Below, piece after piece: positions 7,283 through 17,600 of a DNA stretch of 64,000 bases. Every line of letters starts with the position of its first letter. Positions within the stretch are counted from its first letter, which is position 1. The notes under the pieces are model-generated. The model did no database searches. It saw only the letters and a program-made list of their open reading frames with translations, and was not told the origin of the DNA. The stretch is taken from the NCBI GenBank assembly GCA_900319385.1, contig ONOG01000008.1, positions 1 through 64,000 on the forward strand. Direction: 5' to 3'. Position numbers and translations under genes: made by a program. Origin of the DNA: an uncultured Prevotellaceae bacterium. GTDB lineage: Bacteria; Bacteroidota; Bacteroidia; Bacteroidales; Bacteroidaceae.

Positions 7283-8893
7283 ATGAGCAATGTTGGACAG
7301 ACGGTAGAATATCTGCACCAGTCGCAGTCGATGATGCGGATTGTGGAGCGTGCGCTCCGTGAGCATTGGGACTATCCGGCGTTTACAGACTATGGCACCG
7401 ACGTACACTTTACCTATCATGACGTGGCACGCGAGATTGCTCGGCTGCATGGCCAGTTTCGCGATATGGGAATTGCGCCGCGCGACCGCATCGCCCTCTG
7501 TGACAAGGGCAGCAGCCGATGGGGCGTGGCATTCTTTGCGGCGTTCACCTATGGTGCCGTGGTCGTTCCGATCCTGCACGACTTCAATGGCGAACAGATC
7601 AGAAACATCCTCGAACATAGCGGAACGAAACTTCTGATTTGCAGCGAGGCGACGTGCAAGAAAGCCGAGTACACAGGCCTGCACATCGACCTGAACACCA
7701 TCGGCACCTGCGACTACGACCAGCCGTTCGCACAAGCCGATGTCCACTATTTCGACGACCAGCCCGACGACCTCGCTCTGCTGAGCTACACCAGCGGATC
7801 GACGGGCCACTCGAAGGGAGTCATGGTTCCCTACCGCGCCATCTGGTCGAACACGGTTTTTGCTGACGAAGTGCTGGGACTGAAACCGCGCAGCTGCTTC
7901 GTCTCGCTCCTGCCGCTGGCCCACATGTACGGCTTTGCGTACGAATTCATGTACGCCTTCTGCATCGGCAGCCACATGTTCTACCTCACCAAGGCCCCCA
8001 GTCCCTCGGTCATCCTCAAGGCATTCGCCGAGGTGAAGCCACGCATCGTCATCGCCGTGCCGCTCATCATCGAGAAGATTGTCCAAAACAAGGTCTTCCC
8101 CATCATCCGAGCCGTCCAGATGCGCAGCCTGCTCATGCTGCCCATCGTGCGCAACTTCATCTATCGGAAAATCCGCAAAGGGCTGGAGCAGGCCTTCGGC
8201 GGCGATGTCTATGAGGTGATTGTAGGCGGTGCTGCCTTCAGCAGTGAGGTAGAGGATTTCCTGAAGAAGATAAAGTTCCCCTACACCGTCGGCTACGGCA
8301 TGACAGAGTGTGCACCCATCATCTGCTACTCCGACTGGCACAGCTTTGCCAAAGGTTCGTGTGGACGTCCCGCTCCGCGCATGGAGGTCGAGGTGCTGTC
8401 GGCCGACCCTGAGCGCATTCCTGGCGAAATCGTGACGCGCGGCACCAACGTCATGCTTGGCTATTACAACAATCCCGAGGCCACAGCCGAGGCCATCGAT
8501 GCCGACGGCTGGCTCCACACCGGCGACCTCGGCACGAAGGATGCGCAGGGCAACGTCTTCATTCGCGGCCGCGCCAAGAACATGCTGCTCGGCTCGAACG
8601 GGCAGAACATCTACCCCGAAGAAATTGAAGAAAAACTCACCAGCCACGCGCTCATCGACGAATGTGTGGTCGTTCAGCGTGAACAGAAACTCATCGGGCT
8701 GGTCTATACCTCCGACGAAACCCTGCAACACCACGGCATGACGCGCCAGGACTTCCTCGACTCGCTCGACCGCTACCGCCGTCACGTCAACAAGATGCTT
8801 CCTTCGTTCTATCATCTCTCCGCGCTCGAACCCCGCGACGAGGAGTTCGAAAAGACGCCGAAGCGAAACATCAAGCGTTATTTATATACCTAA
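7283..8893 (+). CDS. AMP-forming long-chain acyl-CoA ligase-like protein
   Basis: 536 residues. The start at 7283 is preferred over an upstream in-frame codon because a promoter box lies immediately before it. ANL-superfamily motifs occur in order: YTSGSTGHSKG (A3, near residue 168), VGYGMTECAP (A5, near 335), TGDLGTKD (A7, near 412), RAKNMLLGSNGQNIYPEEIE (A8), and a C-terminal KTPKRNIKRYLY containing the conserved A10 lysine. The family activates carboxylic acids as acyl-adenylates and transfers them to CoA. A fatty acid is the most likely substrate, but the sequence alone does not fix it. Cytoplasmic or peripheral membrane. It runs convergently into the AraC gene across an octamer repeat array. 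Confidence 0.85.
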   Translation: MSNVGQTVEYLHQSQSMMRIVERALREHWDYPAFTDYGTDVHFTYHDVAREIARLHGQFRDMGIAPRDRIALCDKGSSRWGVAFFAAFTYGAVVVPILHDFNGEQIRNILEHSGTKLLICSEATCKKAEYTGLHIDLNTIGTCDYDQPFAQADVHYFDDQPDDLALLSYTSGSTGHSKGVMVPYRAIWSNTVFADEVLGLKPRSCFVSLLPLAHMYGFAYEFMYAFCIGSHMFYLTKAPSPSVILKAFAEVKPRIVIAVPLIIEKIVQNKVFPIIRAVQMRSLLMLPIVRNFIYRKIRKGLEQAFGGDVYEVIVGGAAFSSEVEDFLKKIKFPYTVGYGMTECAPIICYSDWHSFAKGSCGRPAPRMEVEVLSADPERIPGEIVTRGTNVMLGYYNNPEATAEAIDADGWLHTGDLGTKDAQGNVFIRGRAKNMLLGSNGQNIYPEEIEEKLTSHALIDECVVVQREQKLIGLVYTSDETLQHHGMTRQDFLDSLDRYRRHVNKMLPSFYHLSALEPRDEEFEKTPKRNIKRYLYT

Positions 8894-8999
8894 AGCGTGA
8901 AGTGTAAAGCGATGTCATCAGTCTTCACTTCACGTTTCACACTTCACGCTTCACGCTTCACACTCCCCGCTTCACGCTTCCCACTTCACGCTTCACGTC
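8892..8999. repeat. Octamer array (TTCACGCT)n with inverted left arm
   Basis: AAAGCGTGAAGTGTAAAGCG at 8892-8911 faces a run of TTCACGCT/TTCACACT/TTCACGTT words at about 8924-8998 on the opposite strand. The region can fold on itself. It fills the entire gap between the convergent acyl-CoA ligase and AraC genes, where it may act as a bidirectional terminator. Confidence 0.85.
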
Positions 9000-9002
9000 C
9001 AA

Positions 9003-9857
9003 TTACCTATTTTGCCGGATGAACTCCATGGGACTCATGTCGGTCACTTTCTTGAACAAACGGCCGAAGTAGCTGACATTGTCGTAACCCATCAGCCGAG
9101 CCACTTTCTGCACACTGCGCTGTCCCTCCACCATCATGATTTGTGCACGCTGAATGCGTTGCCGCATGATGTAGTCGATGGGTGTATGTCCTGTCTGACG
9201 TCGGAACAGACGGATGAAGGCGTCCTTCGACAGCGCTGCTTCGGCTGCCAGACGGTCGAGCGAGACAGGGGAGGTCAGATTCTGCTCGATCGTGTACAGA
9301 CTCTTGATGATGCGGTTGTCGCTGACCTTGTATTTCTGCTCCGCCTTGTTGAAAAAGTGGGAAATCAGTTGCAGCAGGATGCCGTTCACTTCGATGCGAA
9401 CGCCTGGCGGCAATGCCTGGAAGCGTCGGATGGACTTGAGCAGCGAAGGATTGTTGTCGTACGAGTTCGGATTGTTGTCGTAGAGTGGGATGTCGGGGCA
9501 CAACCGACTGAGCCGATGGATGCTGTGGATGTCGTGGTCGGTGGCTGCGACCTCGAAGGGGAACTTCAGCTGTTTGTAGTAATTGATGACCTGCTTTGTC
9601 TGGTCGAAGCAATGGATATAGTAGTGGGCGAAGGGTCCGCTGCTGTGGTCGTAGTGGCTGGCAAAGGCAGGGATGAGATACAGATGGCCTGGCGTGAGCC
9701 GGTGGCGCCGGCCTTCCATCGTGACCCATCCTTCGCCCTCGCTGACGTAGTAGATGCGGGTGAAGCTGCTGCAAATGGGACCGAAGTTCCACGTGGCATC
9801 CAGTTTCGAGAAACCTTGGTTGAGGAGCTGAAAGTCGAAGTTTAGCAGTTTTTCCAT
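9003..9857 (-). CDS. AraC-family transcriptional regulator with cupin sensor
   Basis: 284 residues from the ATG at 9857; a TTG 36 bases upstream is the only longer alternative. The N-terminal half looks like an AraC-type cupin sugar-sensing domain (GEGWVTMEGRRHRLTPGHL, then FASHYDH). The C-terminal ~100 residues carry two helix-turn-helix motifs: LDRLAAEAALSKDAFIRLFR, and VARLMGYDNVSYFGRLFKK ending in MSPMEFIRQNR. It is transcribed divergently from the giant fucosidase-like gene, the usual arrangement for a local activator, so control of that gene by its released sugar is a reasonable inference. A TACATTTG box at 9862-9869 implies an almost leaderless mRNA. Confidence 0.85.
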   Translation of the reverse strand: MEKLLNFDFQLLNQGFSKLDATWNFGPICSSFTRIYYVSEGEGWVTMEGRRHRLTPGHLYLIPAFASHYDHSSGPFAHYYIHCFDQTKQVINYYKQLKFPFEVAATDHDIHSIHRLSRLCPDIPLYDNNPNSYDNNPSLLKSIRRFQALPPGVRIEVNGILLQLISHFFNKAEQKYKVSDNRIIKSLYTIEQNLTSPVSLDRLAAEAALSKDAFIRLFRRQTGHTPIDYIMRQRIQRAQIMMVEGQRSVQKVARLMGYDNVSYFGRLFKKVTDMSPMEFIRQNR

Positions 9858-9861
9858 GCCG

Positions 9862-9869
9862 CAAATGTA
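9862..9869 (-). promoter_or_regulatory. -7 box (TACATTTG) directly before the AraC start
   Basis: The box ends five bases from the ATG at 9857. If it is used, transcription would start at or next to the start codon, giving a leaderless or near-leaderless message. Confidence 0.45.
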
Positions 9870-10047
9870 GTCATTTTCCGTCAGTTTAGCCAATTTTTTG
9901 GCGACAATTTGTCACTAAATCGACTTTTATCGTCATTATATCGACCAATTTCGCCTTTTTTCGCCCTGACATCTTGTAAGTGTGTGGAAATATTTGTTGC
10001 TTTGCATTGACAATTTCCTAACTACAAAAAACAGATTATACCGTAAC

Positions 10048-13000
10048 ATGAAGGCAAAATTATTCTTGCTGACGCTGTTGACATCGACATGGCTCAGCAC
10101 ACAAGCGCAGACACTGACCGACGTCAGTGTGGCCGAAGGTCCGTTCGAGCCCAACTGGGAAAGCCTTGCCGGTTGGCAATGTCCCGAGTGGTTCCGAGAT
10201 GCAAAATTTGGTTTGTGGGCCCACTGGGGTCCGCAGTGCCAGGCCGAGGCCGGCGACTGGTATGCCCGCCACATGTACTTCCCCGGCCAGTGGCAGTACA
10301 ACTACCACGTCAGCCATTTCGGCGACCCCTCGGTCTATGGCCTGAAGGAACTCATTCGCGACTGGAAGGCCGAGCAGTGGAATCCCGACGAACTCATCCA
10401 ACTCTATGCCAGTGCCGGCGCCAAATACTTCATGACGCTGGGCAACCACCACGACAACTTCGACCTGTGGGACAGCCCCTATCAGGAGTGGAACTCGGTG
10501 AACATCGGCCCGAAGCGCGACATTGTGGGCGAATGGGCAGCGGCCTGCGCGAAGTACGGCCTCTCGCTCGGCGTGTCGATTCACGCCAGTCATGCCTGGA
10601 CATGGCTCGAAGGCTCACAGGCCTACGACGGAAATCTTACCAAGGCCGACGGAGCAGGGCAGTGGTGGGAAGGCTACGACCCCCAGGAACTCTATGCCCA
10701 GCAGCACGCCCACAGCACCAACTGGCAGGACGTGGGTGCCATCCACAGCCAGTGGAACTGGGGCAACGGAGCCAGTCAGCCCAGCGCAGCCTACAAGCAG
10801 AAGTTCCAGAACCGCGTCCTGCAATGTATTGATAAGTACCATCCCCGTGCCATCTACTTCGACGACTCGGTGCTTCCTTTCTACTATTGCGACAATCAGA
10901 TCGGCTACAACATCCTCGCCCACTACTACAATCAGAGTGCCAATGCCAACGGCGGCCAGCAGGACGTCGTCGTGATGGGAAAGATACTCAACGACGACCA
11001 GAAGCAGCGTCTGCTCTGGGACGTTGAGCGCGGCATCCCCGACCGTTGCCAAGACCTGCCGTGGCAAACCTGCACCTGCATCGGTTCTTGGCACTACGAC
11101 CGAGGCGTCTATGACCGCAATGGCTACAAGTCCGCCGGCACCGTCGTCCGTATGCTTGTCGATGTCGTTTCGAAGAACGGTAACCTCCTGCTCAGCATTC
11201 CTGTCCGTGGCAACGGCACCATCGACGAGAAGGAACGCGCCGTCGTCCTCGATATCAAGGCGTGGATGGACATCAACAAAGAGAGCATCTACGGCACACG
11301 TCCGTGGAAAACCTTCGGCGAAGGACCCCTCGCCGAAGCCGTCAATCCGCTCAACGCACAGGGCTTCAACGAAGGCTTCAACTACACCGCTGAGGACGTT
11401 CGCTACGTCGAGAAGCAAGGTACCGTCTATGCCACCATCATGCAGTGGCCCACCGCAGGCGACTTCACCTTCAAGGCGTTCGGCATCACCGCAGCCTCCT
11501 ACAGCGGAAAGGTCAAGAGCGTGAAGCTGCTCGGCTATGGCGACGTCACCTTTACGCACAACGCCGACGGACTGACGGTCAACGTGCCAGCCACGCACCC
11601 CAACCCCATCGCTCCCGTCTTCGAAATCACGTTCGACGAGGATGTCAGCCTGTACGACACCCTTCAGCAGCTCATCCAGCTTGTTGAGACGCAAGCCAAC
11701 GACCCCTCGATGGTAGGAACTAGCACTGGCAAGTACACCGCTGCCTCAGTTGCCACCCTGCTCGAAGCCGCTGAAGCTGCAAAGTCCGTCACTACCGATG
11801 CCGACGAGGCTTCAGTCACAGAAGCCTTTGAAACCCTCCGCACCGCCTATGCTGATTTTCTGAAAAACGGAAAAGTACCCGGAGGAAACCTCGGCACACA
11901 AGGCAAGAACCTCACCCTCGTCCATCTGCTCGAAGCCAGCAACTTCAGCGCTACCAACATGGGCAGCCGTTTTGGTTCACCTGTCAACTGGACCGTCGAG
12001 AACTTCACCGTACCTCAGCATAATACAGGCAACGGAACCAAGAACGGCATCGACAACTATCCCGGTACCCGATGCCTGATGATGGGACTTTGGGATGGTG
12101 AAGATGCTGCTACGACCAGCGACCTCACCCATGCTCGCATCTTTCGCAGCGTAACTCTGCCCGCAGGTACCTATTTCTTTGCAGCCACCTACGACCAGGA
12201 CTATCAAATCAACGACCAAGCCTACATGTTTGCAGCCACGAGCGTCATCGACAACACAGCAGACATCCCTGCCCAGTCCATCGCCTACTATCCCATTAAT
12301 CAGGCCACAGGCAAGGACGGCCAGTTCTACGGCCTTGAGTTCACCCTCGACAGCGAGCAGACCATCGTGCTTGGCTGGCAGATAGACCTCACCCGAGGCA
12401 GCGGCACGCAGGAATTCCGTGTTCAGGCCGTTCGGCTCATCCAGCGTGGCAGTCAGGTTGAGATACTGCAAGACCCCACACAGCCCAGCCCAGTGGGATA
12501 TGTGGATTTTACGACAGGCGAACTTGTTGAGGCCTGCAGGTTCGCCTACACCGCCAATGGCAGTCGCTACGGCACACCCGTCCACTGGACTGTCGAAAAC
12601 TACAACATCTCGAACACCCGTCGAGGCATCGACCGCTACCCAGGCTACTCCTGTCTTTCGCTCGGCATCTGGAACGACCTCGGCAGCAACAGCGGCGACA
12701 GCAAGAACGCCCGCATCTACCGCACGATTACGCTCGATCCGGGAACCTACTATTTCGGTGCACAGTATGAAGACACCTACGGCATCAACTCCAACGATGC
12801 TGCCTATTGCTTTGTCTCGTCCGGACTGAACAACACCGCCGACATTCCCACACAGTCCATCGCCTGCTACCAGATGAAGAACGTGCCCGACGGCAACAAG
12901 ACCACTTGGTACGGACTCACTTTTACCCTGACTGAGTCTCAGGAAATCTGCCTCGGCTGGCAAGTTGACCTTACACAGGGGTCCAAGACACAGGAGTTTC

Positions 13001-14247
13001 GTGCCCAAAACCTCACCCTGCGCCGCTACGACAACTATATTGATTTGACGACCGACCAACTCATCGAGGCTGACAACTTCGCCGTCAACATGGCAGCAGG
13101 CGACGCTGGCAGCCGCTATGGAGCACCTGTCAACTGGACCGTCGAGAACTACAGCATACCTTCTGGACAGGGACGTCGCGCCGGCATCGACCGCTATCCA
13201 GGCTATTCCTGCCTCTCGCTCGGCATCTGGGACGACCTCGGCAGCAACACGGGCGATGCCACACAGGCCCGTATCTATCGACTTGTCCACCTCGACGCAG
13301 GCACCTATTACTTTGGCAGCGCCTACCAGACCACCTATCGTATGCCCGACCAAGCCTACGTCTTCGCTGCCACCGCCAAGCCTGGTGCCACCGCCGACAT
13401 TCCTACCGATGCCACTACACTCGCATGGAAAGAAATCAACGACGTGCCCATCGAAGATGCCAACAACCGCGACGAGAAATACTACCTCATCTTTACCCTT
13501 GACTCCCCCGCCGATGTCTATCTTGGCTGGCAGGTCAATCTCACCCAAGGCAGCGCCCAGAAAGAAATGCGTGTGAAGAACGTGCAACTTGCCCTGCTCA
13601 AGGACTACATCACCCTCGACGAAACCTCCACCACACCCCCTGTCGCCCGTGCCCTTGCCGACGTCAGCGTTAACCGTACGCTCAAGGCAGGCCAATGGAA
13701 CACTTTCTGCGTTCCTTTCTCGATGGAAATCCCTGACGGATGGAGCGTCCGTCGCTTCGAATCCTCGTCAGTCAGTGGCGAAAGCATCAACATCCAGTTT
13801 GTCGAGGCAGCCGCTGTCGAAGCAGGACTGCCCTACATCGTGCGACCCGAAGGCGAGGACGACGTCACCCGATGGACCGTCACCGACGTCCGTCTCGACC
13901 CCACCGTTCACGAAACCGGTGACGAGAACATCACGTTCGTCGGCAACATGCAGAAGCAGAACGTCCCCGTCGGCAGTTTCTTCGTGTCCGACAGCCAGTT
14001 CTACCAGGCACCCGCCGACACCCCCGTCAACATCAACGCCTTCCGTGCCTGGTTCACACCAGCCGATCCCAGCAGCGTGAAGACCCTTAACATCTGTCCC
14101 GACGAACAGCCCACAGCCGTCAGCAGCCTCACCCCGATCGTCTCCGACAGGGCAAGAGAAGCCTTCGACCTGACAGGACGCCGTGTCAACGGGCAGTTAT
14201 CCAAAGGCTTGTACATTCTCAACGGCAAAAAAGTCTTTGTCAGATGA
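10048..14247 (+). CDS. Giant secreted alpha-L-fucosidase-like (GH29-type) protein
   Basis: 1399 residues. Start at 10048, giving a signal peptide (MKAKLFLLTLLTSTWLSTQA). Residues ~35-450 form a GH29-like barrel: WFRDAKFGLWAHWGPQCQ, GNHHDNFDLWDS, and IYFDDS with D272 or D273 as candidate nucleophile. A helical FIVAR-like linker follows at about 545-615. Next come three tandem copies of a ~175-residue beta-sandwich (about 625-800, 820-990, 998-1185), each with W-T-VEN, a G-I--YPG motif and a Y-FGA--Y core; they are probably carbohydrate-binding. The C-terminal ~200 residues end in FDLTGRRVNGQLSKGLYIL, the Bacteroidetes secretion/anchoring module. It would trim fucose from plant or mucin glycans outside the cell. 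The stop overlaps the next start. Confidence 0.8.
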   Translation: MKAKLFLLTLLTSTWLSTQAQTLTDVSVAEGPFEPNWESLAGWQCPEWFRDAKFGLWAHWGPQCQAEAGDWYARHMYFPGQWQYNYHVSHFGDPSVYGLKELIRDWKAEQWNPDELIQLYASAGAKYFMTLGNHHDNFDLWDSPYQEWNSVNIGPKRDIVGEWAAACAKYGLSLGVSIHASHAWTWLEGSQAYDGNLTKADGAGQWWEGYDPQELYAQQHAHSTNWQDVGAIHSQWNWGNGASQPSAAYKQKFQNRVLQCIDKYHPRAIYFDDSVLPFYYCDNQIGYNILAHYYNQSANANGGQQDVVVMGKILNDDQKQRLLWDVERGIPDRCQDLPWQTCTCIGSWHYDRGVYDRNGYKSAGTVVRMLVDVVSKNGNLLLSIPVRGNGTIDEKERAVVLDIKAWMDINKESIYGTRPWKTFGEGPLAEAVNPLNAQGFNEGFNYTAEDVRYVEKQGTVYATIMQWPTAGDFTFKAFGITAASYSGKVKSVKLLGYGDVTFTHNADGLTVNVPATHPNPIAPVFEITFDEDVSLYDTLQQLIQLVETQANDPSMVGTSTGKYTAASVATLLEAAEAAKSVTTDADEASVTEAFETLRTAYADFLKNGKVPGGNLGTQGKNLTLVHLLEASNFSATNMGSRFGSPVNWTVENFTVPQHNTGNGTKNGIDNYPGTRCLMMGLWDGEDAATTSDLTHARIFRSVTLPAGTYFFAATYDQDYQINDQAYMFAATSVIDNTADIPAQSIAYYPINQATGKDGQFYGLEFTLDSEQTIVLGWQIDLTRGSGTQEFRVQAVRLIQRGSQVEILQDPTQPSPVGYVDFTTGELVEACRFAYTANGSRYGTPVHWTVENYNISNTRRGIDRYPGYSCLSLGIWNDLGSNSGDSKNARIYRTITLDPGTYYFGAQYEDTYGINSNDAAYCFVSSGLNNTADIPTQSIACYQMKNVPDGNKTTWYGLTFTLTESQEICLGWQVDLTQGSKTQEFRAQNLTLRRYDNYIDLTTDQLIEADNFAVNMAAGDAGSRYGAPVNWTVENYSIPSGQGRRAGIDRYPGYSCLSLGIWDDLGSNTGDATQARIYRLVHLDAGTYYFGSAYQTTYRMPDQAYVFAATAKPGATADIPTDATTLAWKEINDVPIEDANNRDEKYYLIFTLDSPADVYLGWQVNLTQGSAQKEMRVKNVQLALLKDYITLDETSTTPPVARALADVSVNRTLKAGQWNTFCVPFSMEIPDGWSVRRFESSSVSGESINIQFVEAAAVEAGLPYIVRPEGEDDVTRWTVTDVRLDPTVHETGDENITFVGNMQKQNVPVGSFFVSDSQFYQAPADTPVNINAFRAWFTPADPSSVKTLNICPDEQPTAVSSLTPIVSDRAREAFDLTGRRVNGQLSKGLYILNGKKVFVR

Positions 14248-14429
14248 ATACGCCCAAACCCTACCACCGACCGATTGTCTGCGACACGGTCTGTCAGTCT
14301 GTACTCCTCCTGCAAACCCTCTCGAGCGATGAAATCAAACCCGGCACAGGGGACGTACCCACTGAGGCAGACGTCAAAATCCGCGAAGAAATGGCTAACG
14401 AAAATCTGTGGATCGGGGGACTATGGTAG
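14244..14429 (+). CDS. Small YHRP protein translationally coupled to the fucosidase
   Basis: 61 residues. Its ATG overlaps the fucosidase stop (ATGA), a layout typical of translational coupling. It resembles the 69-residue protein at 19518-19727. Both begin M-x(4-6)-YHRP followed by a hydrophobic V...LL segment, then a Gly/Asp/Glu-rich region, and both end in NLW or NLWIGGLW. Neither has a classical signal peptide, transmembrane helix or known domain. Both stand directly behind a giant secreted protein that has the DLxGRxV module. Bacteroidales genomes contain many short proteins with a YxxP-like N-terminus of unknown function, and this may be one of them. A chaperone-like, regulatory or peptide-precursor role is open. 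Confidence 0.6.
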   Translation: MNTPKPYHRPIVCDTVCQSVLLLQTLSSDEIKPGTGDVPTEADVKIREEMANENLWIGGLW

Positions 14430-14487
14430 CCGGCCAGTCCCCCCGACGCGCAGCACATCGTTTCCAAGTCAGATATGCTTCGAAATA

Positions 14488-14531
14488 TACTCCAAGCGCT
14501 TAGCGTAAAACTTCCAAGCGCTTGGAAGTAT
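14488..14531. repeat. CCAAGCGCTTGG palindrome cluster
   Basis: CTTCCAAGCGCTTGGAAG at 14511-14528 is a perfect 18-bp palindrome. It is preceded by the related half-palindrome ACTCCAAGCGCTTAGCG at about 14489-14505. The same 12-bp core recurs at 29 kb and 55.6 kb, with a variant at 22.3 kb. Here it lies between the small YHRP gene and the next giant gene, about 110 bp before its start. Terminator or operator roles are both possible. Confidence 0.75.
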
Positions 14532-14637
14532 ATCCGCCCTTCGGGTGGGCTGGGCTGTTTTTGGAACAGCAGACAATAAGTATCGCAACATCATTGCATC
14601 TCTTGTTTTTTTTACACATCTAATTCTGTTATTTATG

Positions 14638-17600
14638 ATGAAAAAAACACTTTCATTGAAGTGTATGCTCGCAACGGCTCTGTTGTGGGCTGCCTGTCTT
14701 TCGGGCTATGCCCAGACGGATGTTACAGCGCAGTATTTGGCCAATCCTGGCTTCGAGGGCAGTTATGCCATTCACACGGATCAGCCAGCCTCCGACCGTG
14801 CCATCTACCAGCCAGAGGGCTGGAGTGTTGATTGGGCGAAGAACAGCGACGACCTGACGGCACTGACCACGTCCGACTTGTATGCCAACCTGATTACGAG
14901 CAGTTTTACGATGATTGACCCGACGACACGTGGCAACAAGACCTATTGGGCACGTCTCAGTTATAAACGCATCAGTTCGCCTCGTTTCCGCATCTACCAA
15001 ACCATTACGCTGCCTGCAGGAACATGGCGACTGAGTGCCGACATGCTGCAGTACAATGCCTCGAGCACCAATACGGCCAGCCTGTTTGCCGGCTCTAACT
15101 CGACAGCCTGTCCGAGTTCTTCGACCAAAAGCGATGCCGCTGGCTGGAACCGCGTGCAGGTGGAGTTTGAACTGTTGGAAGAGACCACGCTCGAGGTCGG
15201 TTTCAGCATTTCACATACGGTCACCCAAAAAGAGCAGATTGTCGGTGTTGACAATTTCATGCTGGAACTCCTGGCCGAGGCTTCGGGCGAGGTTTCTTAT
15301 ACTTCACGGCTCGTCAATCCGAGTTTTGAATACACCGCCGAAGGTGTGGCCTGGACAGCGACTTGGCGTGGAGACCCTTGGGGCTGGACACGCACAGGTG
15401 CGCTCTCGGGCAACAGTTATGGCATCAGCAACGACGGAACGAACCGCGACGGAAACGCCCTGTGCTGGTATCGTTCGGTACCCATGCCTGACGAGTTTGA
15501 AATGTCGCAGACGGTCGAAGGACTGCCCAAGGGTCTCTACCGTGTGTCGTGCAAGATGATGGTCGTTTCGGGCATGCTATCCAATCAACGGCTTTTTGCC
15601 AACGGCTATGCCCACTACTTCGGCTCGGCCGACATGTATGGCAGCAACATCGACGCGACGGCCATCAGCAGTTACGCCAATCTGACGCCTTCATCGACCG
15701 ACAAGCCGCTGCAGGACATGAGCATGGAGATGTTGTTGTTCGAAGGCGAAGCCCTGACCCTCGGCATACGTTCCGGCAATCTGCTGCCCGACGGCAGCCG
15801 TTCGGCCAGCGGAGTAGGGTGGTTCAAGGCCGATGACTTCCGCCTTGTCTGGCAAGGCTACGACCCACAGGACTATCTTGACTTCCTGGCGCCCTATGTT
15901 TCCGAAGCAGCCACCTTGCTGACAAAAGACATGGATGCCACCGTACGTGCCGACCTTCAGACGGCCTACGACACAGCCAGCGCACTGACCGTCGAGACGG
16001 AAAACACAGCCGTCAAGTCGGCCACCGATGCGCTGCTCGCTGCTCTGACCGCTGCAAGGGCCTCGGTCGAGGAATACGCTGAGAAACCCGACGTCAGCCT
16101 CGTCATGGACATGGTGCACCACAATCCCGGCGAGCCACGCTACGAAGACAGCCGCTACAACGATCCTGCCGAACTCGCTGCGATGGGTTACAATGCCAAA
16201 TGTTTTTATCTGTTTGATTCGCCCACATTGGCCATCGACTGGTCGGGCTACGATACCAATCTGCCAGCACCCAGCACCGACGAGCAGAACTGGTTGACAG
16301 AAAAACAAACTCGGCTTAACACCCTTTACGACGAATGTGAAGCCAATAATATCGACGTCTATGCCATGTGCGACCTCGTGCTTCTGCCCAAACGCATCGT
16401 CAATTACTACGGCATCGGAAGCACTTATGGCGATGCACTCAATGCCACCACGCAGGCCCTGTTGCGCTATCAGATACAGCAGTCGTTCGCCCAGTTCCCC
16501 CAACTCGACGGACTCGTAGTCCGCATTGGCGAAACATACCTGCAAGATGCACCCTATCATCAGGGCAGCATCCAGAACAAGACCAGCGCCCAGAACTGTA
16601 TCGTTCCCCTCATGCAACTGCTGCGCGAAGAGGTCTGTGTCCGATTGGGCAAGAAACTTGTGTTCCGCACGTGGATGTCGTTCGACGAAGATCTCTCCGT
16701 CTATAACGAAGTGTCGTCCAGTGTCGAGCCCCATCCCAACCTCTACCTCGGCGTGAAGCACTGCGAAGGCGACTTCCACCGTGGCGACCCCTTCAGCAAG
16801 GTGCTCGGACAAGGACGCCATCAGCAAATCGTCGAGGTTCAGTGTGCCCGCGAATACGAAGGCAAGGGAGCCTTCCCTAACTATGTGGCACGGGGCGTCA
16901 TCGACGGATTCGAGGAAGACTATAACCGTCGCGACAACAATCTCTACTGGAACCTGCGCGACATCCGCCAGAGCGGCAGACTAGCTGGTGTTTGGACATG
17001 GACACGAGGCGGCGGATGGGAAGGTCCGTACATCAAGGACGAACTCTGGTGCGACCTCAACGCCTGGGTGATGGCTCAGTGGGCCCTCGACCCCGAAAAG
17101 ACCGAAGAAGAAATCTTCAACGCCTATGCCACAGAACGTCTCCACCTCGATGCCGACAATGCAGCTCTGCTGCGTCAGATAGCACTCCTCTCAGAACATG
17201 CCGTCATCCGTGGACTGCGCAGTGCTGCCTATCCCGACGACATCTATAACATGTGGGTGCGCGACGAGTACATCACCTTCCCCACCATGCCCGAAGCAGC
17301 CAAGACTGCGGTCGTGCTGCAGGAGCGCGACGAGGCTGTAGCCGACTGGCAGGACATCCTCCAACTGTCGGAGCAGTTCAGCAGCTCGGACGAGCATCTG
17401 AACGAAGTGGTCAAAGTCACCTGTGCCTATGGCTACTATATGTTCCGTATTTTCCGCGACGTCTCCTATGCCGCAGCCATCCATCAGTCGAAGGCTACGG
17501 GCAATGTGAAGAAATATGTCGAGGACTACAACACAGCATGGTTCCAGCTCGAACAGCTGGCACAGGCACACGCCACCACCTGTCCCACCCTCTACAACCG

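Noticed and set aside
14533..14567. Terminator with TTCG loop after the small YHRP gene
   Set aside because: Only a 3-4 bp stem can be formed around the TTCG, with a mismatch next to it; not strong enough to list.
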